Assembly: GCA_003605035.1 (NCBI GenBank)
Contig: QZKJ01000014.1
Span: 1-64,000, forward strand
Reading direction: 5' to 3'
From: Desulfurivibrio sp.
Lineage (GTDB): Bacteria > Desulfobacterota > Desulfobulbia > Desulfobulbales > SURF-16
DNA length: 64,000 bases
Made by a program: the position numbers and the translations under genes. The stretch's first letter is position 1. Each line of letters begins with the position of its first letter. Positions 49,401 to 57,976 of this stretch are shown here, piece by piece. A model generated the notes under the pieces. It worked only from the letters and a program-made list of their open reading frames with translations, ran no database searches and had not been told where the DNA came from.

Positions 49401-50976
49401 GAAACAGGTTGCCCAGATGCCTGTCGCCCACCATGACCGGGGTGGCGATATCCCACATGTGGTTCTTGCATTTATAGATCCTGAAGTTGCCGGGCGGCAC
49501 TCCGGATGACAGTTCAATGTCGCTTTCCAGGCAGTTCCGGCAGGTTTCCGGGTGGGCGCGGTGAAACTTCGAGCAGATATCCTGCCAGCCGGTGGCCACC
49601 AGCACCCTGCCGTGCAGATCGATAATGCCGACGCCGATATTGGTCAGTTTGTAGAAATCATTCATCAGCTCCTGGATCGCCCCCACATCCAGGATATCGT
49701 GCAAATCAAGCAGGCCGATATCTCCTTCCGGCAGCAGAATGGCGTCAAGCTTGGCCCGGACCTGCGCCTCGCTCTGCCGCAGCCTTTCCGCCGCCAGCTT
49801 GCGATCGGTGATATCCCGCCAGATGCAGTGGTAGACGGAACGTCCCCCGGCCTCAAGCAGCTGGGCCGTCACATGGACATGTCTGATTTCACCCTGCCGG
49901 GTGCGCTGCAGGGTATCAAAAGAGTCGTATCCCTCCTGCATGACCTGGCGGATATGGGCCCGGCTCTGTCCGGCCGTTTCCGCCGCCTCGATGTCGGCCA
50001 GGGTAAGGTTGGCGAATTCCTGCCGGGAGTAGCCCAGCTGCCGGCAGGCCTGCTCATTGAATTCAAGCGGCTGGGTGGTTTCCGGATTGAGAATCACCAC
50101 CCCGTCCGGACTCTGTTCAAAGAGCGTGCGGTAGCGGATTTCCGTCTCCCGCAGTTCACGGCTTCTTCTCTCCAGCAGGTCCTCCACCCGCAGCAGGGAT
50201 CTTTCCCGGCAGACCCTGGCGCAGACTTCGATAAGATACTCCGGCGCAAAGGGTTTGCGCAGATAGGCCGCCGCGCCCTGCCGCATCCAGGCCAGGGCCA
50301 GTTCCGGACTCGGGTCGGTGGTCATCATGATGCAGACGCAGTCAGGCCGGCTGAGGCAGAAATCCGCCAGCAGACTGTCCCCCTTGGCATCAGGCAGGTG
50401 ATAGTCCAGCAGGGCAATGTCGTAGGCGTCGCGGCCAAACGCCTCTGCCGCGGCCCGGGCGGTGCATGCCGTATCAGCCCGGTAGCCGTGGCTGGCAAAA
50501 ACCTTCTGCAGGGCCGTGGCCAGGGCCATGCTGTCCTCAACAATCAACACCCGGCGGACCGGACGCGCCGAACCGCCCGCGAGCAGCGTCCGCACCTGCT
50601 CAAGGAAGCGGCCGCCGTCCACCGGCGACGGCAGAAAGGCGTTGGCGCCCAGCTCCTCGGTAATGCGGGTGGCCTCTTCCCCGGCAAAGGTGGCTGAAAT
50701 GACCAGGATGGGAATATGGTTGCAGAATTGGTATTCCGGCGAGCGGAGCAGCCGGCAGAAGCGCCAGCCGTCAATGCCCGGCATATAGAGGTCGGTGACG
50801 ATGAGACCAGGCGGCCGCCGCGGGTCCAGGGCGGCCAGGGCGGCCGCCGCGCCGGCAAAAGTCTGCACCTCAAGCCCTTCCCTGCCCAACAGTCCGGCCA
50901 GCACCGCAAGCTGGGTCGGGTCGTCGTTGACCAGCACCACCCGTGCCGCCGGCCCCTCAGCTGCGCTTCTGCTCAT
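46456..50976 (-). CDS. large hybrid histidine kinase (REC-REC-PAS-PocR-multiple PAS-HK-REC)
   Basis: Two N-terminal REC domains; PocR-like LLDLHDILDVGAIQELMNDFYKLTNIGVGIIDLHGRVLVATGWQDICSKFHRAHPETCRNCLESD; GGVAHDLNNLLSPILGYGEMLL; C-terminal REC. Confidence 0.95.
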   Translation of the reverse strand: MSRSAAEGPAARVVLVNDDPTQLAVLAGLLGREGLEVQTFAGAAAALAALDPRRPPGLIVTDLYMPGIDGWRFCRLLRSPEYQFCNHIPILVISATFAGEEATRITEELGANAFLPSPVDGGRFLEQVRTLLAGGSARPVRRVLIVEDSMALATALQKVFASHGYRADTACTARAAAEAFGRDAYDIALLDYHLPDAKGDSLLADFCLSRPDCVCIMMTTDPSPELALAWMRQGAAAYLRKPFAPEYLIEVCARVCRERSLLRVEDLLERRSRELRETEIRYRTLFEQSPDGVVILNPETTQPLEFNEQACRQLGYSRQEFANLTLADIEAAETAGQSRAHIRQVMQEGYDSFDTLQRTRQGEIRHVHVTAQLLEAGGRSVYHCIWRDITDRKLAAERLRQSEAQVRAKLDAILLPEGDIGLLDLHDILDVGAIQELMNDFYKLTNIGVGIIDLHGRVLVATGWQDICSKFHRAHPETCRNCLESDIELSSGVPPGNFRIYKCKNHMWDIATPVMVGDRHLGNLFLGQFFFAEESPDRETFAAQARQYGFNEAEYLAALQQVPRWSRETVNTIMSFYARFTALISALSYGNIKLARVVEERRRVEEALRESEIRLAQSNQLMAGVLEHTHMMAVYLDVHFNFIWVNRAYAQTCRQDPDFFPGKNHFALYPHEENQAIFQRVADTGEPFFVAAKPFEFPDQPERGVTYWDWGLVPTRDTSGRITGLVFTLAEVTSRVRAEMALRQSEALLNATQRLTRMGGWEWDVERQAMFWTEEVYRIHGLPPGKVASGSAELVARSLECYDPEDRPVIRAAFQRCASEGQPYDLEFPFTPCSGGRIWVRTVAEAVMKAGKVVRVIGNIMDITERRNAEMALRDSEERYRLLFDSMDSAFALHEIIRDDTGSPCNYRFLEVNPAFERMTGLAAGKLIGRTVLDVLPGVESFWIERYGQVVDSGQTMQFESYSRVLDKYYAVTAYRPRPEQFAVICMDVTDRKRAETERERLLMAIEQSGETIVITDAAGTIQYVNPAFERATGYSRFEAIGRNPRILKSDGQDAAFYAEMWRVISGGRNWQGRLTNKRKDGTLFIEEATISPVRDAEGRIINYVAVKRDITEHLRIHEEKARLEAQFQQSQKLESVGRLAGGVAHDLNNLLSPILGYGEMLLEDFSEGDLRKNDMEEIVKAGKRARDLVRQLLALSRKQVMEFKEIDLNSVLTQFEKLLRRTIREDIDITIRSASPLPLIRGDIGQLEQVIMNLAVNAQDAMPRGGRLTIETERVEVDEAYAAEKPGMSAGVYVRLMISDSGCGMDSETLAHMFEPFFTTKAKEEGTGLGLATVYGIVKQHGGSIWVYSEEGKGSTFKLYFPVAGEPGVAQQAGAADAAAMDMRGSETILLVEDNEQVRNLARTILSRRGYALLIACDGSDALGILDRHEGPLHLLLTDVIMPGMSGRELFDRLAGRYPEMKVLYMSGYTDNVIAHRGVLEAGVNFIQKPFTVNGLLAKVRKVLG

Positions 50977-51593
50977 GACTTTTCCTCATCCTCACCTTCG
51001 TTAAAACATTCAGGGTAATTTTTCTGCAGGCATTCCGGACAGATGCCGTGGCTGAAGCTGACCTCGGAATGGCGGCTGACATAAGCTTCAACCTGGTCCC
51101 AGTAGCCCTGGTCGTCACGGATCTTCTTGCAGAAGGAACAGATCGGGATAATGCCCTGCAGGGTTTTGATATGGTCAAGCGCTTTACGCAGCTCCTGCAC
51201 CTGGGCGCTCAATTTTTCCTGCAGGCTGATCAGGCGGCTGCCCACGGCGATCCTGGCCCGGAGCTCTCCGGGATCAAACGGCTTGGCCAGATAGTCATCC
51301 GCCCCGGCCTCCAGTCCGGCGATGATATCGGCCTTCCCTCCCCTGGTGGTCAGGATGATGATATAGGGCGGTGGCAGGGATGGCATGGCCCGGATCCGGC
51401 GCACCACCTCAAGCCCGTCCAGGCCGGGCATCATCCAGTCGAGGATGGCCAGCCGCGGCGCCGCGGGTTGCTGCAGGGCGGCCAGGGCTTCCGGACCGCT
51501 GGCCGTCACCTCCACTTCATGTCCATCTTTCTTCAACACCGCCGACAGCATGACGCGCGAGGTCAGGTCATCTTCCGCGATCAGGATGCGCAT
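50973..51593 (-). CDS. response regulator: REC plus C-terminal four-Cys domain
   Basis: MRILIAEDDLTSRVM...LDWMMPGLDGLEVV...LAKPFD; C-terminal CSFCKKIRDDQGYWDQVEAYVSRHSEVSFSHGICPECLQKNYP. Confidence 0.95.
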   Translation of the reverse strand: MRILIAEDDLTSRVMLSAVLKKDGHEVEVTASGPEALAALQQPAAPRLAILDWMMPGLDGLEVVRRIRAMPSLPPPYIIILTTRGGKADIIAGLEAGADDYLAKPFDPGELRARIAVGSRLISLQEKLSAQVQELRKALDHIKTLQGIIPICSFCKKIRDDQGYWDQVEAYVSRHSEVSFSHGICPECLQKNYPECFNEGEDEEKS

Positions 51594-51681
51594 GATTTTC
51601 TCCTTGCCTGCTATGATATGTTCCGGCAGGCCATGCTGCGGGGTGAAAAGGACCGGCACACCCCTGGCTGCCCGGCGTCTC

Positions 51682-54600
51682 TCACGATTCCCCGAGTTTT
51701 GCCGTCTCTTTTTCCATGGCCTGCCGCAGCCGCTCGAACTGCTTCTCCAGTTCACTCATCCGCTGCCGCACCAGGGCCAGGTCCCCGGCCCTGGCGGCTT
51801 TTTCCATCTCCTGGGCCACGGCCTGCATGCACTCGCCGCTGACATTGGCAGCCGCGCCCTTGATGGTATGGATCTGGCGTTCGGCAGCCGCGGCATCCTC
51901 CTCTGCCAGCTGCTCCTGCAACACCTGCAACTGCCGGGGGATGTCCTGCAGAAAACCCCCGATAACGGTGCGCGCCAGGGCCCGGTCGCCCAGCAGCCGC
52001 TGCAGCATGGTCTGCAGATCGAATACGACTGGTTTTCCTGCTGCCTGGGCGCCGTATTCTCCCGCCTGCCGCCTCCTGCTTCTGCCTCCCGCCCCGGCTC
52101 CGAGCCAGCGGGACAGTTTGACGGCCACCTCCGGGGAAGAAACCGGCTTGGCCAGATAATCATTCATGCCGGCGGCCAGACATCTTTCCCGATCACCCTG
52201 CATGGCATGGGCGGTCATGGCGATGATGGGAATGCGGGGATTGAGAATGGCCCCGCCCCGGCGGATCTGCCGGGCAGCCTCATAACCGTCCATCACCGGC
52301 ATCTGCACATCCATCAGCACCAGGTCATAGGGAATGGTCTCCAGTATCCTGACCGCCTCCGCGCCATTGGCCACCGCATCGGCATGCAGACCGAGTCTGG
52401 CGAGAATGCCCAGCGCCACCTGCTGATTGGTGCTGTTATCCTCCACCACCAGAATCCGCGCTCCCGAACCGGCAAACTGCTGCCGCGGCTCCAGGGGCGA
52501 ATGGCGGGTCACCAGCGGCTGCCGCTGCGGCGGCAACGCCTCATCCCCCTGGTCCCTCTCCAGCGGAGCCGGGTTGAGGAGCGCGACCAGGACATTGTGT
52601 AATTCATGATGGCGGGCCGGCTTGGGCAGACAGGCGGCAAAGCCGATCTCCGCAAACCGCCTGGCGTCATCCCGGGCGCCGAGCGAGGTCAGCATCACCA
52701 GCCGGGTATCCGCCAGACTGGCATCCTCCTTAATCAGCCGCCCCAGTTCCTCGCCGTCCATGCCCGGCATCTGCATGTCAATGATGGCGATGCGGAAGGG
52801 ATCACCTGCAGCCAGGGCCTGCCGGAGCATGGCCAGGGCCTCCCGGCCGTCACTGGTCCGGGCCGTCCGCATGGACCAGGAGTCCAGCCTGGTGGCGAGA
52901 ATCTCGCGGCTGGTGGCGTTGTCGTCCACGATCAGCACCCGCAGGCCGCGCAGGTCAGCCGCCGTCAGCGGTTCAGCCTGCCGTTCTCCCTGCTGTCTGG
53001 CCAGCCTGGCCGTGAACCAGAATTCCGAGCCCCGGCCTTCCTTGCTCACCACCCCCGCTTCACCATGCATCATCTCGGCCAGCTGCCGGGAGATGGCCAG
53101 CCCAAGGCCGGTGCCGCCGTACTGCCTGGTGGTGGAGGCGTCCACCTGGGAAAACTTGTTAAAGAGCAGATGGATCTTATCCCTGGCAATGCCGATGCCG
53201 GTGTCGCGCACGGCAAAGCGCAACAGGACATCGCCCTCCGGCTCCGAGAGCAGGCTCACCAGGATGGCCACCTCGCCGGCAGGTGTGAATTTGATCGCAT
53301 TAGCCGTCAGATTGGTGAGAATCTGCCGCAGCCGGCCAGGATCGCCACGCAGATAAGCGGGCACGTCCGGATCGATGCAGCAGAGCAGCTCCAGTCCCTT
53401 GGCGTGGGCCCGCAGGGCCATTGACGCGGCAAAGTCATCCAGCAGATCAGACAGATCGAAGTCGAGAATCTCGAGATCCATTTTGCCGGCCTCGATCTTG
53501 GAGAAATCAAGAATATCATTGATGAGTCCGAGCAGCGATTCCGCGCTGGCACGCACCACCTCGGCGTAGCGGCGCTGCTCGTCGGTGAGCTCCGTTTCCA
53601 GCAGCAGGCCGGTCATGCCGATCACGCCGTTCATGGGGGTGCGGATCTCATGGCTCATATTGGCAAGAAATTCGCTCTTGGTGGCGCTGGCCAGGGCCGC
53701 CCTGGCCGCCATGTCGTTGGCTCTGACCGTGGCCTCCTCCAGTTGCCGGTTCATATGGAGCAGTTCCTCCTCGGCCTGCTTGCGGCCGGTGATATCCAGC
53801 ATCGCTCCGACCAGCCCGAGCAGGGAGCCGTCGGCGCCGAAAAAGGGGGCCTTGTGGAACATGATCTGCCGGCGAGAGCCATCGGCGTGGACAACCGCTG
53901 CCTCGTAGATCTGGGTTTTGCCGCTGGCCATCAATTCAAGATCCGCCTCGTGATAGCGCCTGGCCAGGTCGTCCGGGGCGATAGCAAAGGCAGTCCTGCC
54001 GACGATCTCCTCCCTGGGCTTGCCCAGGAACTCGGCAAACAGGGTGTTGCAGCCCAGATAAACCCCCTGCAGGTCCTTGTAGAACAGCGGTATCGGGATG
54101 GCCTCCATGATGGCGGTCAGCAGTTCCCTGCTCTGGCGGATCGCCTCCTCCACCCGCTTGCGATCGGTGATGTCGACAAATGTTTCCAGCAGTTTCTCCC
54201 TGCCCCGGATGCGGATACGCTGCATCGAGGTCAAAATGGACACCTGACTGCCGTCAGGCCGCAGGATGAGCCGATCCGTGTTGTCGCTGCTCTGGTCCGT
54301 ATCCTCCGGCTGACAGCTGCCCGACGGGGCAGGACAGACAAAACCGTGGCACTGCCGGCCGACTAACTCCTCGGCCGGCGTGCCGAGGAGTCTGGCAGCC
54401 CAGGGATTCACCCGTTCAATCAGCCGGGTGCGGGCATCGATGATCATCACCCCGGCGCTGAGGTTATTGATCAGCAGACGCTGCAGACTCTCGCTCTCAC
54501 CCAGGGCGGCGGTGCGCTCCTGCACCAGCAGTTCCAGCTCCTCCCGCCGGTGGGCGACAAAACCGACCACCAAGGCAATGGCGCCGGTCATCACCAGGCC

Positions 54601-56196
54601 GGCGAGCACGATAAGCCAGCCGGCGCCGGCCGGGTAGAGCGCGGCAAAGGCAGGTCCCGGCCTGACCACCACGGCAAGGGTTTTGCCGAAGACGAACAGG
54701 GGACGGACCACCGGCAGCGGCTCCGCCGGCGCCGTCTGGTTTTCCGCCGCTGCGGTGGAAGCAAGCAGCAGGGCAGCTTCTCCCGGTCGCAGCTGATACA
54801 GATCCAGACTGATGGCGGGTTTGGTCAGGCTTGCGCCAGCAGCGCGCCGCAGCAGCAGGGAAAGATCCAGCACGGCCCCGGCAAAGCCCTGCAGACTGTC
54901 GGGTTGGCTGCCGACAAAAACAGGCCGGTAGACCAGTAGTCTTGGCGCCCCCCCGCTCTCCTGCACCAGGGGGATGGGGTCGGTGCAGGCGGCCAGGCCG
55001 CTGCGCGCCGCCTCTTCCAGGGCAGCCAGCCGGACCGGCTCCGAAGCGAGATCAAAACCCAGGGCAGGTTCATTGCCTGCCAGGGGCGCCACGTAGAGCA
55101 CCGGATAATAGACCTCGCGGCCGGCCGCCGGCTGCCGGTTTCCCTCACTGTCCAGTTGCCAGATCAGGTAATCAGAGAGCCCCTCCTGCCGCTGCTGCTG
55201 CTCGAAATGGGCCTTTTGCTGCGCCGCTACGGCCGGAATCCACTGCCAGGCCTGGATGGTGTTTTTACTGGCCAGAAAATCGGTAAATGTGGCAAACTCC
55301 TCGCTGTTCACCTGCTGGCTGGAGGCGATGAAACGGGCCAGGGCCTCGAGCTCAATGTCCGTCAGCTCGTCAAAAACCGCGGCAACCCGGCCGGTCTGGC
55401 TGTCCACCAGTTGGAAAAACCTTTCGGGATGCCAATGGTTCCCCGCCTGATAATCCGCCCAGGCCGCCGCCAGGGTCAGGGTCAGGCCGATGGCTGCGGC
55501 AAGCATCGCTTCCGCATGCCGCAGCCAGCCGGCATAGCCGTTCCCGCGCCGGCCGCGCCAGGACAGCACAAGGTTGCCGGCCAGCATAATCCCTGCCAGG
55601 GCCACGGTGAGCAGCAGAGGGAAAAAAGCGGCCCGCACCGTCTCCCACTGCCAGTGGCGGGCGTCGATATCCATGCCCAGCACCGCAAGCAGCCTGCCGG
55701 TGGTCGGATCCACCAGCGGGATCAGCGCGGTGATCCAGGATCCCCAGCGGTCAGTGACCGGGCCCACCGCTGCCTCGCCGGCCTCAGCAAAAACCCGCAG
55801 ATACTCCGGCGAGATCTCCTCATAAATCTGGCCCGCCGGGGATTCATCAGGGGAACCGGCCTGCTCCGAATCCGCATAGAAAAAAACCTTGCCGTCCGCC
55901 CTGCGGCCCATCAGGTAGAGAAAACGGCAGTGCGGAAAGACGGTCAGGGTGGCGGCAAGCTGTTGTTTGAAGCGCTGGTATTCCGGCAGGCCGAGATCCA
56001 TCTCGGTGCCGGACAGCGCCTTGACACGACGCACGTCGATGGCCTGCGCCACCAGACGGGTATGGCGAAGCAGGTCCTCACGCAGGCGGCGGTCAGCCGT
56101 CTGCACCGACCACCAGGCCAGCAGCGCTCCGGCGAGCAACACCGCCGCGATGGCGCCGCCCGGCCACAGCTTCGTACCTCCGCTCACTCTGCTCAT
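51682..56196 (-). CDS. BarA-like hybrid histidine kinase (CHASE1-like sensor, PAS, PAS, HK, REC, REC, Hpt)
   Basis: [42 protein letters not shown]; two REC domains; Hpt-like [13 protein letters not shown]; start chosen at MSRVSGG. Confidence 0.95.
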   Translation of the reverse strand: MSRVSGGTKLWPGGAIAAVLLAGALLAWWSVQTADRRLREDLLRHTRLVAQAIDVRRVKALSGTEMDLGLPEYQRFKQQLAATLTVFPHCRFLYLMGRRADGKVFFYADSEQAGSPDESPAGQIYEEISPEYLRVFAEAGEAAVGPVTDRWGSWITALIPLVDPTTGRLLAVLGMDIDARHWQWETVRAAFFPLLLTVALAGIMLAGNLVLSWRGRRGNGYAGWLRHAEAMLAAAIGLTLTLAAAWADYQAGNHWHPERFFQLVDSQTGRVAAVFDELTDIELEALARFIASSQQVNSEEFATFTDFLASKNTIQAWQWIPAVAAQQKAHFEQQQRQEGLSDYLIWQLDSEGNRQPAAGREVYYPVLYVAPLAGNEPALGFDLASEPVRLAALEEAARSGLAACTDPIPLVQESGGAPRLLVYRPVFVGSQPDSLQGFAGAVLDLSLLLRRAAGASLTKPAISLDLYQLRPGEAALLLASTAAAENQTAPAEPLPVVRPLFVFGKTLAVVVRPGPAFAALYPAGAGWLIVLAGLVMTGAIALVVGFVAHRREELELLVQERTAALGESESLQRLLINNLSAGVMIIDARTRLIERVNPWAARLLGTPAEELVGRQCHGFVCPAPSGSCQPEDTDQSSDNTDRLILRPDGSQVSILTSMQRIRIRGREKLLETFVDITDRKRVEEAIRQSRELLTAIMEAIPIPLFYKDLQGVYLGCNTLFAEFLGKPREEIVGRTAFAIAPDDLARRYHEADLELMASGKTQIYEAAVVHADGSRRQIMFHKAPFFGADGSLLGLVGAMLDITGRKQAEEELLHMNRQLEEATVRANDMAARAALASATKSEFLANMSHEIRTPMNGVIGMTGLLLETELTDEQRRYAEVVRASAESLLGLINDILDFSKIEAGKMDLEILDFDLSDLLDDFAASMALRAHAKGLELLCCIDPDVPAYLRGDPGRLRQILTNLTANAIKFTPAGEVAILVSLLSEPEGDVLLRFAVRDTGIGIARDKIHLLFNKFSQVDASTTRQYGGTGLGLAISRQLAEMMHGEAGVVSKEGRGSEFWFTARLARQQGERQAEPLTAADLRGLRVLIVDDNATSREILATRLDSWSMRTARTSDGREALAMLRQALAAGDPFRIAIIDMQMPGMDGEELGRLIKEDASLADTRLVMLTSLGARDDARRFAEIGFAACLPKPARHHELHNVLVALLNPAPLERDQGDEALPPQRQPLVTRHSPLEPRQQFAGSGARILVVEDNSTNQQVALGILARLGLHADAVANGAEAVRILETIPYDLVLMDVQMPVMDGYEAARQIRRGGAILNPRIPIIAMTAHAMQGDRERCLAAGMNDYLAKPVSSPEVAVKLSRWLGAGAGGRSRRRQAGEYGAQAAGKPVVFDLQTMLQRLLGDRALARTVIGGFLQDIPRQLQVLQEQLAEEDAAAAERQIHTIKGAAANVSGECMQAVAQEMEKAARAGDLALVRQRMSELEKQFERLRQAMEKETAKLGES

Positions 56197-56533
56197 CTGC
56201 TTAGCGCTCAAAAAGGCGTATCCAGTTCTCTGGTTGTCGGCACCCGGGACAAGCCGGCACACACAGGCGTTCATGGGGAATCGAGTCAAGCCGGCAGGCC
56301 TGGCTGACCACGGAAAACTGCCACTCTGGCAGGTTTCGGCCAAGCAACCCGCCCAAGGCGATCCGAAATAAGAAAAATCATATCACAAACCCGGAGACAA
56401 TGTCGTTTTTTTCCGGAGTGGCAGAGCCCCTCCCGCCCATTGCATCTTCAGACAACCTGATCTCGGCAGATTTTACTTTGATGCCAGGGTTGCGATTCGA
56501 GAAGAGTGCCTAAAGTACTTAAAATGCCCTTGT

Positions 56534-56603
56534 GCCCTTGTGGGTACTTGTGCCCCTTGTGGGTACTTGTGCCCCTTGTGGGTACTTGTGCCCCTTGTGG
56601 GTA
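56534..56603. repeat. 19-bp tandem repeat (ccccttgtgggtacttgtg), about 3.7 copies
   Basis: Read directly; flanked by inverted GTGCCTAAAGTACTTAAA-type motifs. Confidence 0.92.
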
Positions 56604-56638
56604 TAAAGTACTTGAAGTTGCGGTACTATCTGAACAGA

Positions 56639-56762
56639 TAACTCCTTTAACTTTAGGCACTTTAAGTACTTTAGCGCACTTTAGGCACTTTGCCGGTAAC
56701 AGGACAGAATCCCTGATGGTGGCATAACCTATTGAAATTGCGTCACGACATCAGGAGTTCTG
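56639..56762. repeat. dispersed intergenic repeat family 2, copy 2
   Basis: taactcctttaactttaggcacttt...gcgtcacgacatcaggagttctg aligns with the reverse complement of 32859-32964. Confidence 0.7.
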
Positions 56763-56822
56763 AACATGGCCAGAGAAATGCTCGGCACGGCACTCATTTC
56801 AGTACCCCCTTGAGGGGTATAA

Positions 56823-56872
56823 GGAGCCGTAACGAAATTGAAAAAATAGCCATGTTTTTCCGTAACGGCTCC
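56823..56872. repeat. extended hairpin upstream of the pstS-like gene
   Basis: GGAGCCGTaACG...CGTaACGGCTCC plus inner GAAAAA/TTTTTC stem. Confidence 0.7.
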
Positions 56873-56961
56873 TAATACTTGACAAACCGGATTTCCCTGT
56901 TATTGAATAACGATCGAGACCTTTTCCCGCCAGCATGGCAAAACAGCGGAGAACCATCGGC

Positions 56962-57891
56962 ATGAACAAGGCATTGCTGCTCATGGCCTGCCTGCTCCTC
57001 CTGCCGGGCGCGGCAACCAAAGGGAATGCCGCCAGGCAGAGCGAAACGGGTACGGCGCCGCAGCAGGAAAGCAAAGCCCGGCCAGCGGCTAGAACCGGGG
57101 CCGCCGGCCCGGCGGAGAAGACCCTCGTCATCTGCGGCTCCGGTGACAGCCAGAATCTGCTGCGCCAGCTGGCCAAGGCCTATGAACAGTCCCATGCCGG
57201 GGTTCATCTTGACGTGCCGGATTCCATCGGCAGCGGCGGCGGCATCAAGGCCGTGGCGGCGGGCAAATGTGATCTGGGCCGGGTGGCCCGGCCATTGAAA
57301 AAAAAGGAACAGGATCTCCGGCTTGCCTATCTGCTCTTTGCCGACTCGCCGGTGGTTTTTGCGGTCAACAGCAGCGTGAGGGGAATCAGCAGCATCAGCA
57401 GCGGGCAGGTGGTCGGCATCTTCTCGGGCGCCATCACCCGCTGGAGCGAAATAGGCGGTCCCCCAGAGAAAATTTACGTGGCCAACCGGGAAAAAGGCGA
57501 CTCATCCCGCACCATTATCGAAAAGCAGCTGCCGGGCTTTGCCGCAATCGACAAACCGGTGGGCCAGATCCTCTATACCACCCAGGAAAACGTTGCCGCC
57601 ATCAACCGGTACAAGCACACCATCGGCTACGCCAGCCTGTCCGAGGCCGGCAACCAGCCGAACCTGGTTCTTCTCCGCCTTGACAACGTTGCCCCGGACC
57701 GGGAAAACGTGCGCAGGAAAAGGTACAAACTTGTCGCCCCCTTTGGTCTGGTTTGGAAAGATCCGCCTGACCAGGAGGTGAAAAACTTCATTGATTTTCT
57801 TTACAGCCCGGCGGCAGAAAAGATCATGGCTGACCATGGCGTTTTTTCAGCCTTGCGGAAACGGGAGCACCATGATTCGACATCGCCATAA
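56962..57891 (+). CDS. PstS-like phosphate-binding periplasmic protein
   Basis: ICGSGDSQNLLRQLAKAYEQSHAGVHLDVPDSIGSGGGIKAVAAGKCDLGRVARPLKKKE...; start chosen at MNKALLL. Confidence 0.88.
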   Translation: MNKALLLMACLLLLPGAATKGNAARQSETGTAPQQESKARPAARTGAAGPAEKTLVICGSGDSQNLLRQLAKAYEQSHAGVHLDVPDSIGSGGGIKAVAAGKCDLGRVARPLKKKEQDLRLAYLLFADSPVVFAVNSSVRGISSISSGQVVGIFSGAITRWSEIGGPPEKIYVANREKGDSSRTIIEKQLPGFAAIDKPVGQILYTTQENVAAINRYKHTIGYASLSEAGNQPNLVLLRLDNVAPDRENVRRKRYKLVAPFGLVWKDPPDQEVKNFIDFLYSPAAEKIMADHGVFSALRKREHHDSTSP

Positions 57892-57976
57892 TATAGCAGG
57901 CGGCAAGCCTCTCCCGGGGCAGGCTGCCGTTTTTCCGGCTCCGGCTGCCGGCCCTTTCACCATGTAGCGGTCCGCC

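Noticed and set aside
56534-56603. Possible CRISPR array
   Set aside because: The 19-bp units are directly contiguous with no spacers.
56448-56660. 70-aa ORF STHKGHKYPQGHKG
   Set aside because: It is simply a translation of the 19-bp tandem repeat.
56766-56813. 15-codon ORF MAREMLGTALISVPP, faintly like a BMC shell-protein N-terminus
   Set aside because: Too short, and the resemblance is only a few residues.
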